Assembly: GCA_900555085.1 (NCBI GenBank) | Contig: USJU01000050.1 | Coordinates: 1-10,585, forward strand | Source of the DNA: an uncultured Clostridium sp. | Lineage (GTDB): Bacteria > Bacillota > Clostridia > TANB77 > CAG-508 | DNA: 10,585 bases | Direction: 5' to 3' | Shown here: in pieces, positions 6,274 to 10,585 of the stretch | Numbering within the stretch: the stretch's first letter is position 1 | How the letters are laid out: every line of letters begins with the position of its first letter | Translations under genes and position numbers: made by a program | The notes under the pieces: generated by a model | Seen by the model: only the letters and a program-made list of their open reading frames with translations | Databases searched by the model: none | What the model was told of the DNA's origin: nothing

Positions 6274-7026
6274 TTATAAATTGTAATTTATAATTTTTGA
6301 GAATTCTTCTACGTTAAGGCTCGCTCCTCCAACTAAAGCTCCATCTATATCACTCATAGAAAATAGCTCTTTTGCATTTACGGCTTTAACACTTCCACCA
6401 TATTGGATTATAACTCTACTTGCTGTTTCTTGTCCATAGTTTTTTGCAATTTCTTGTCGAATTTCTTTAATACTATTATTTGCATCTTCTGCAGTTGCAG
6501 TTTTTCCTGTTCCTATAGCCCATATTGGTTCATATGCTATAATTGTGTGTTCTACTTGTTCATTTGTTAAACCTTCTAATGCCAATCTTATTTGTGTTGT
6601 AATTACTTCTGTTGCTTTTCCTTCTTCTTTTTGATTTAGCGTTTCCCCTACGCATACTATTGGTTTAAGTCCTGTTCTGAAAGCTGCTTTTATTTTTTTA
6701 TTAACAGTTTCATCTGTTTCTCCAAAATATTCTCTTCTTTCTGAATGTCCTATTATAACATATTCTACATTTATACATTTTAACATTTGTGCAGAAACTT
6801 CTCCTGTATATGCTCCTTTTTCTTTATAATGCATATTTTGTGCACCTATTTTTATTTTTGTTTTTTGAGCTGCAAGTAAACTATAAAATAAATCTGTATA
6901 TGGCACACATAAAATAACTTCACTTTCTGTATCTTCTGCATATGGTGCAAGTTCATCTATAAATTTCATAGCCTCGTTTGGCAACATATTCATTTTCCAG
7001 TTTCCAGCAATTACTTTTCTTCTCAC
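6274..7026 (-). CDS. tpiA: Triose-phosphate isomerase
   Basis: Interconverts dihydroxyacetone phosphate and glyceraldehyde 3-phosphate; a cytoplasmic TIM-barrel enzyme, normally a dimer. The 250 residues are the standard length. Catalytic residues are all present: Asn9 and Lys11 (GNWKMN), His94 (IGHSERR) and Glu166 (AYEPIWAIGTGKTA, including flexible loop 6), plus the phosphate-binding YGGSV (209-213) and GGASL (233-237). The start is GTG at 7026. AGGAGG lies 8 bases upstream inside the end of the NUDIX gene, and the NUDIX stop TAA touches the GTG directly, so translation of the two is probably coupled. A palindrome follows the stop by 4 bases. Confidence 0.97.
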   Translation of the reverse strand: MRRKVIAGNWKMNMLPNEAMKFIDELAPYAEDTESEVILCVPYTDLFYSLLAAQKTKIKIGAQNMHYKEKGAYTGEVSAQMLKCINVEYVIIGHSERREYFGETDETVNKKIKAAFRTGLKPIVCVGETLNQKEEGKATEVITTQIRLALEGLTNEQVEHTIIAYEPIWAIGTGKTATAEDANNSIKEIRQEIAKNYGQETASRVIIQYGGSVKAVNAKELFSMSDIDGALVGGASLNVEEFSKIINYNL

Positions 7027-7647
7027 TTATTTTTCCTCCTTAGTTAATTGTATTTCTCCATATAGTTCATTATCAATTAATTCTAATAATTTTTTTGTAT
7101 CTTTATTATATGGAATTCTACAATTTTTTTCTTTATTTATTATCATTCTTTTTACTTCTTCATAATCCATAAAAAATAATTTTTCTACTTCGCTATCTTG
7201 TTTTGTATATGCTTCTAGTTTTTCACAAGAATATGCTAAATATTCATATGTTAAATATTTTCCTTTTCTTCCATCCTTTGAAAAGTCAATTTCAAATTCA
7301 TTTAATTTTTTAATAGTTGGAATTAATTTTTCAAAAGCTCTTTCACCAATTTCTTCTTTTCCTTCTCTTATAATAGCTTGCATCGGTGCTTCTCCTGTTT
7401 GAACGTGGCCTGAAGCACTTACATCTATCATTCCTGGATCATTAACTTTTTTATAACTTCTTTCTTGCATTAAAACTTGCTTTGTTTCTGGATTTATTAT
7501 CCAAATTTGCACAGCTTTAAGAAGAAGGCCTTTTTCGATACCTTCTTCTCTTTCAACTGTTCCTATTTTGTTTCCATTTTTATCATAATAATTTACGATT
7601 TCATCTTCTGTAGAATTCAGTCTTATTCTATTTTTAAAATTATTCAT
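7027..7647 (-). CDS. NUDIX hydrolase (IPP isomerase-like class)
   Basis: A 206-residue protein with a complete Nudix box at residues 80-101: G80, E86, R94, E95, E98, E99 and G101 fit GX5EX7REUXEEXG, the Mg2+-binding motif for cleaving nucleoside diphosphates linked to another group. The preceding DVSASGH resembles isopentenyl-diphosphate isomerase-like NUDIX proteins, so the substrate is uncertain. ATG 7647 is preferred (GGTGG about 6 bases upstream). A GTG at 7677 would add 10 residues but lies inside a palindromic repeat. Its stop abuts the tpiA start with no gap, which ties it firmly to the glycolytic operon. A housekeeping or metabolite-repair role linked to glycolysis is inference. Confidence 0.9.
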   Translation of the reverse strand: MNNFKNRIRLNSTEDEIVNYYDKNGNKIGTVEREEGIEKGLLLKAVQIWIINPETKQVLMQERSYKKVNDPGMIDVSASGHVQTGEAPMQAIIREGKEEIGERAFEKLIPTIKKLNEFEIDFSKDGRKGKYLTYEYLAYSCEKLEAYTKQDSEVEKLFFMDYEEVKRMIINKEKNCRIPYNKDTKKLLELIDNELYGEIQLTKEEK

Positions 7648-7671
7648 AAATTCCACCGTTTTTAATTTTTT

Positions 7672-7695
7672 GGGCACGGAGCACCGTGCCCCTAC
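7672..7695 (-). repeat. GC-rich palindrome GCACGG-AGCA-CCGTGC with CCCCTAC flank
   Basis: It is identical over 24 bases to the copy at 6246-6269: an 8-bp stem, loop AGCA and the CCCCTAC side. It lies in the pgk-NUDIX gap, 27 bases after the pgk stop and 24 bases before the NUDIX ATG. Confidence 0.8.
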
Positions 7696-7722
7696 CTTTT
7701 ACAAAAATTCATTAGCTATCTA

Positions 7723-8910
7723 TTATTTATCTAATAAACATTCAATTCCTGGTAACTTTTTACCTTGTAAAAATTCTAATGAAGCTCCACCACCTGTAGA
7801 TATATGTGTCATTTTATCTGCTAGTCCAGATTTTTCTACTGCTGCTGCTGAATCTCCACCACCTATAATTGTTGTTGCATCTTCTAATTCTGCAAGTGCT
7901 TTTGCTATTGAGTTTGTTCCTATTGCAAATTGGTCAAATTCTGAAAGTCCAACTGGGCCATTCCAAATTACAGTTTTTGCTCCTTGAAGATTTTCTATAA
8001 ACATTTTTATTGTTTTTTCTCCAATATCAAATCCTTCCCAATCATCTGGTATTTCTGTCCAAGCTACAGTTTTACTTTCTGTATCTGGTTTAAATTCTTT
8101 ACCTACTTTTGTATCAACTGGTAATATAAATTTAACTCCTTTTTCTTCTGCTTTTTTCATTGCAGCTAAAGCTAAATCGACTTTATCTGGTTCGCATAAA
8201 GAATTTCCTACACTATATCCTTGTGCTTTGAAGAATGTGTATGCCATTCCTCCACCTACCATTAATGTATCTACTTTATCTAATAAACTGTCGATAACAC
8301 CAATTTTATCTGAAACCTTTGCACCACCTAATATGGCAACAAAAGGTCTTTTAGGATTATTTATTGTATCTCCTAAAACTTTAAGTTCTTTTTCTATTAA
8401 AAATCCTGCAACTGCTGGTAAGAATTTAGCAATTCCTGCAGTTGAAGCATGTGCTCTATGAGCTGCACCAAAAGCATCGTTCACATATACTTCTGCCATT
8501 GAAGCTAATTCTTTAGCAAACGCTTCATCATTATCTGTTTCTTCTTTATGGAATCTAACATTTTCTAATAACATTACTTCTCCATTTTTTAAGTTAGCAG
8601 CTTTTGTTTTTGCATCTTCTCCTATAACATCTTTTGCCATTATAACTTCTTTTCCTAATTGTTTAGATAGTTCTTTAGCAACTGGTGCTAGTGAAAAATC
8701 TGGATTAACTTCTCCTTTTGGTCTTCCTAAATGAGAAGCTAATATAACAGCACAATTATTATCTAATAAATATTTTATAGTAGGAATTGAAGATACAATT
8801 CTTCTATTATCTGTTATATTTTTGTTTTCATCCATTGGTACATTAAAATCACATCTTAAAAATACCTTTTTGTCTTTTAAATCAATATCTCTTACAGTTT
8901 TTTTATTCAT
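7723..8910 (-). CDS. pgk: Phosphoglycerate kinase
   Basis: Transfers phosphate from 1,3-bisphosphoglycerate to ADP, the first ATP-yielding step of glycolysis; a cytoplasmic monomer. The 395 residues are the normal length. The N-domain holds the substrate Arg/His set: RCDFN (19-23), Arg36, HLGRPKG (60-66), Arg119 (ENVRF) and Arg152 (AHRAHAS). The C-domain holds the nucleotide site: GGAKVSDK (195-202), GGGM (219-222), GGGDSAA near 350 and GGGASLE near 373. ATG 8910 follows AGGAGGGG. It lies 158 bases after gapA, beyond a terminator, with its own candidate promoter, so pgk may be transcribed both with gapA and independently. Confidence 0.97.
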   Translation of the reverse strand: MNKKTVRDIDLKDKKVFLRCDFNVPMDENKNITDNRRIVSSIPTIKYLLDNNCAVILASHLGRPKGEVNPDFSLAPVAKELSKQLGKEVIMAKDVIGEDAKTKAANLKNGEVMLLENVRFHKEETDNDEAFAKELASMAEVYVNDAFGAAHRAHASTAGIAKFLPAVAGFLIEKELKVLGDTINNPKRPFVAILGGAKVSDKIGVIDSLLDKVDTLMVGGGMAYTFFKAQGYSVGNSLCEPDKVDLALAAMKKAEEKGVKFILPVDTKVGKEFKPDTESKTVAWTEIPDDWEGFDIGEKTIKMFIENLQGAKTVIWNGPVGLSEFDQFAIGTNSIAKALAELEDATTIIGGGDSAAAVEKSGLADKMTHISTGGGASLEFLQGKKLPGIECLLDK

Positions 8911-8938
8911 AAGAAAAACCCCTCCTATTTTCTCTGAA

Positions 8939-8959
8939 AATACTCTTATTTACAGTATT
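8939..8959. repeat. Hairpin AATACT...AGTATT in the pgk leader
   Basis: Six-base arms flank a 9-base loop between the candidate pgk promoter and its ribosome binding site. It could be a leader hairpin or an operator. Given the AT-rich background it could also arise by chance. Confidence 0.35.
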
Positions 8960-8983
8960 AACAATTTTTCAATAATCGATACC

Positions 8984-9012
8984 ATTGTATATCAAAAAAG
9001 AACACATTTCAA
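8984..9012 (-). promoter_or_regulatory. Candidate pgk promoter overlapping the gapA terminator
   Basis: On the minus strand, TTGAAA (9007-9012) and TACAAT (8984-8989) are 17 bases apart, each matching 5 of 6 consensus positions. The -35 lies in the loop of the terminator-like hairpin after gapA. This arrangement would let pgk and the genes after it be expressed apart from gapA. It is a prediction from spacing and hexamers only. Confidence 0.55.
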
Positions 9013-9021
9013 GTGTTCTTT
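8994..9021 (-). terminator. Intrinsic terminator downstream of gapA
   Basis: A perfect 9-bp stem, AAAGAACAC (8997-9005) with GTGTTCTTT (9013-9021), has a 7-base loop. On the minus strand the right side continues as TTCTTTTTTG, a short T-run. It lies about 48 bases after the gapA stop. The stem is modest, so read-through into pgk is likely. Confidence 0.65.
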
Positions 9022-9028
9022 AAAAGTT

Positions 9029-9054
9029 TTTTTGCACGGTGCACCGTGCAAAAA
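9029..9054. repeat. Perfect 26-bp palindrome around GCACGGTGCACCGTGC
   Basis: The 16-base GC-rich core at 9034-9049 is flanked by five T and five A, making a perfect 26-bp palindrome 14 bases after the gapA stop. The core is the same GCACGG-N4-CCGTGC found at 4550, 6246 and 7672, but the CCCCTAC flank is replaced by A/T runs. On the minus strand A residues follow it, so it is not a terminator for gapA. Confidence 0.75.
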
Positions 9055-9068
9055 TATTTCAATTCGTT

Positions 9069-10082
9069 TTAAATTTCTGCAAAATATTTAATAGTTCTTA
9101 CCATTTGACTTGTATAAGAATTTTCATTGTCATACCAAGCAACTACTTGAACTTGATATAAACCATTTCCTATTTCTGTAACCATTGTTTGTGTGCTATC
9201 GAATAAAGAACCATATCTCATTCCTACAACATCTGATGATACCAATAATTCATCTGTATATCCAAAAGATTCACTTTCTTCTGATTTCATTGCAGCATTT
9301 ATAGAATCTACTGTAATATTTTCTCCTTTAACTACTGCAACTAAAATTGTTGTTGAACCTGTTGGTACTGGAACTCTTTGTGCTGAACCAATTAATTTTC
9401 CATTTAATTCTGGAATAACAAGACCTATAGCTTTTGCAGCTCCTGTAGAGTTTGGAACAATATTTACTGCTGCAGCTCTTGCTCTTCTTAAATCTCCTTT
9501 TCTATGTGGTCCATCTAATAGCATTTGATCTCCTGTATAAGCATGAACTGTTGTCATTATACCAGATTGAATTGGTGCATAATCGTTTAATGCTTTTGCC
9601 ATTGGTGCTAAACAGTTTGTTGTACAAGATGCAGCTGAAATTATTTTGTCATCTGCTGTTAATATATTTTCGTTAACTCCAAATACAACTGTTTTTAAGT
9701 CTTTACCAGCTGGTGCTGAAATAACAACTTTTTTAGCTCCTGCATCAATATGTGCTTGTGCTTTTTCTTTTGTTGTATAGAAACCTGTACATTCTAATAC
9801 AACATCTACACCAATTTCACCCCAAGGTAAATTTGCTGCATCTTTTTCTGCATATATTTTTATAGTTTTTCCATCAACTGTAATTGAATCTTCTCCTGCA
9901 ACTACTGTATCTGCCTTTTCAAATCTTTTTTGTGCTGAATCATATTTTAATAAATGTGCAAGCATATCTGGGCTTGTTAAATCGTTTATTGCAACTATTT
10001 CATACCCTTCCGCTGTAAACATTTGTCTAAAAGCTAGACGTCCTATACGTCCAAATCCATTTATTGCCACTTTAACTGACAT
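9069..10082 (-). CDS. gapA: Glyceraldehyde-3-phosphate dehydrogenase (NAD-dependent type)
   Basis: Oxidises and phosphorylates glyceraldehyde 3-phosphate to 1,3-bisphosphoglycerate with NAD+; a cytoplasmic tetramer. The 337 residues are standard. The Rossmann motif INGFGRIGR is at 7-15 and Asp34 (AINDL) favours NAD over NADP. Catalytic Cys153 is in SAASCTTNC and His180 in TTVHAYTGDQ, with phosphate-site residues in RRARAAAVNIVP and NSTGAAKA. The C-terminus has WYDNENSYTSQMVRT. ATG 10082 follows AGGAGG with 7 bases of spacing. It heads the glycolytic block. There is no CggR-type repressor gene upstream; a divergent antitoxin gene is there instead. A good promoter, a symmetric site at the start point and a leader hairpin suggest it is regulated. 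Confidence 0.97.
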   Translation of the reverse strand: MSVKVAINGFGRIGRLAFRQMFTAEGYEIVAINDLTSPDMLAHLLKYDSAQKRFEKADTVVAGEDSITVDGKTIKIYAEKDAANLPWGEIGVDVVLECTGFYTTKEKAQAHIDAGAKKVVISAPAGKDLKTVVFGVNENILTADDKIISAASCTTNCLAPMAKALNDYAPIQSGIMTTVHAYTGDQMLLDGPHRKGDLRRARAAAVNIVPNSTGAAKAIGLVIPELNGKLIGSAQRVPVPTGSTTILVAVVKGENITVDSINAAMKSEESESFGYTDELLVSSDVVGMRYGSLFDSTQTMVTEIGNGLYQVQVVAWYDNENSYTSQMVRTIKYFAEI

Positions 10083-10100
10083 ACAAATTCCTCCTATCTC

Positions 10101-10119
10101 GATGTATATTTTTTACATC
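10101..10119. repeat. Leader hairpin GATGTA...TACATC before gapA
   Basis: Six-base arms with a 7-base T-rich loop lie just upstream of the gapA ribosome binding site (10090-10095). It could be a 5' stabilising stem or a regulator site. The evidence is symmetry and position only. Confidence 0.4.
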
Positions 10120-10139
10120 TTTTGTAATTAATTATATTA

Positions 10140-10156
10140 TTGCCTTTTTTAGGCAA
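10140..10156. promoter_or_regulatory. Operator-like inverted repeat on the gapA start point
   Basis: TTGCCT-TTTTT-AGGCAA is a perfect 6-bp symmetric site starting 4 bases downstream of the gapA -10 box and covering the predicted transcription start. Repressor operators often sit here. A short RNA hairpin at the 5' end of the transcript is the alternative. The binding protein is unknown. Confidence 0.5.
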
Positions 10157-10160
10157 ATTC

Positions 10161-10189
10161 ATTCTATACCAATTTTTTTTGTATTGCAA
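10161..10189 (-). promoter_or_regulatory. gapA promoter
   Basis: On the minus strand, -35 TTGCAA (10184-10189, 4 of 6 matches) and -10 TAGAAT (10161-10166, 5 of 6) have a 17-base spacer. The start point would be near 10154, giving a leader of about 70 bases. Its -35 is 22 bases from that of the divergent antitoxin promoter. Confidence 0.7.
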
Positions 10190-10211
10190 GAGTGTTTTTA
10201 ATTTTTTTGTA

Positions 10212-10240
10212 TTGACATCATATCATAATTTTTATATAAT
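10212..10240 (+). promoter_or_regulatory. Perfect consensus promoter of the antitoxin gene
   Basis: TTGACA at 10212-10217 and TATAAT at 10235-10240 are separated by exactly 17 bases. Both hexamers are perfect consensus. The start point would be near 10247, followed by GGAGG at 10260-10264, 8 bases before the ATG. Confidence 0.85.
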
Positions 10241-10272
10241 TTGTCTATATTAATTTTATGGAGGTAAATCTT

Positions 10273-10585
10273 ATGGCAGTTATTCGTCCATGTGCTGATT
10301 TAAGAAACAATTATAATGAAATTTCTAAAATTTGTCATGAAACAAAAGAACCCATTTATATTACAAAAAATGGTTCAAATGATTTAGTTATTTTAAGTGA
10401 TGAAGCATATGAATCTATAAAAAAAGAAATTACAGAATCAACAGAAGAAAAAATTGATAGACTTATTTCTGAAAAATTTAATAAATATTATTCTAATTTT
10501 GAAGAATTTCAAAAAGAAGTCTGGAAAAATAAAGAAATTACAGAATCAACAGAAGAAAAAATTGATAGACTTATTTCTGAAAAAT
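10273..10585 (+). CDS. Phd/YefM-type antitoxin with duplicated C-terminal segment (incomplete)
   Basis: The only plus-strand gene. It starts at ATG 10273 after GGAGG (10260-10264) and is open to the window end, 104 complete codons. Residues 1-52 fit the Phd/YefM antitoxin N-domain: MAVIRPCADLRNNYNEISKI, then EPIYITKNG, then DLVILSDEAYESI. This domain normally forms a DNA-binding dimer that represses its own operon; the C-terminal tail blocks the toxin. Here that tail contains KEITESTEEKIDRLISEK twice, 36 residues apart, encoded by identical DNA. The partner toxin, usually RelE-, Doc- or YoeB-like and downstream, would lie beyond the window, so the toxin type and the full length are unknown. 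An antitoxin-like regulator without a toxin is also possible. Confidence 0.8.
   Translation, partial: MAVIRPCADLRNNYNEISKICHETKEPIYITKNGSNDLVILSDEAYESIKKEITESTEEKIDRLISEKFNKYYSNFEEFQKEVWKNKEITESTEEKIDRLISEK
10423..10585 (+). repeat. Exact direct repeat, 108-bp period, inside the antitoxin gene
   Basis: Bases 10423-10477 are repeated without a mismatch at 10531-10585, 55 bases, where the window ends. The offset of 108 bases is 36 codons, so the reading frame is kept. Since the match is still perfect at the last base, the repeat may continue and the copy number is open. Confidence 0.9.

Noticed and set aside
7648..7677. Upstream GTG start at 7677 for the NUDIX protein
   Set aside because: It would start inside a palindromic repeat and has no ribosome binding site. 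ATG 7647 has GGTGG at good spacing.
9193..9676. Plus-strand open frames opposite gapA
   Set aside because: They are antisense shadows of a fully conserved enzyme, with no ribosome binding site or recognisable domain.

Overview
The window is a strongly AT-rich stretch of low-GC Firmicutes DNA, most likely from an anaerobic member of the class Clostridia. Three things point there: Clostridia-like glycolytic proteins, clear AGGAGG-type ribosome binding sites, and the paired NifU-like and GGGtGRT genes typical of anaerobes. The standard code fits every reading frame. A finer taxonomic call is not justified from sequence alone.

Nearly everything is on the minus strand, so read from right to left. 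At the right end two divergent promoters sit back to back. One drives gapA leftwards. The other, a perfect consensus promoter, drives a Phd/YefM-type antitoxin gene rightwards, and that gene runs off the window. The glycolytic block follows: gapA (GAPDH), pgk, a NUDIX hydrolase, tpiA and gpmI. These convert triose phosphates to 2-phosphoglycerate. Enolase and a CggR-type regulator are not in the window. Further left come a YezG/DUF600-type immunity-like protein with no toxin beside it, a NifU-like Fe-S scaffold protein, a GGGtGRT protein and tRNA-Gln(CTG) with an attached terminator. Last is a gene with its own perfect consensus promoter that encodes a protein of Gly-Tyr-Asp pentapeptide repeats, followed by the start of another gene cut by the left edge.

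Most gaps in the glycolysis to GGGtGRT block carry short GC-rich palindromes of one or two related families. The cores are GCACGG-N4-CCGTGC or TGTAGGGG plus a hairpin, and they stand out against the AT-rich background. The gap between the NifU-like and GGGtGRT genes also holds a 129-bp MITE-like inverted repeat that supplies the NifU-like gene's stop codon.

Most worth a second look: the exact 108-bp-period duplication in the C-terminal part of the antitoxin, which reaches the very end of the window; the 28-residue supermodules of the Tyr-rich repeat protein and the open in-frame tail beyond its stop; the orphan YezG-like protein; the palindrome families and the MITE-like element; and the gapA promoter region with a symmetric operator-like site on its start point. 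No gene-free stretch exceeds 300 bases.
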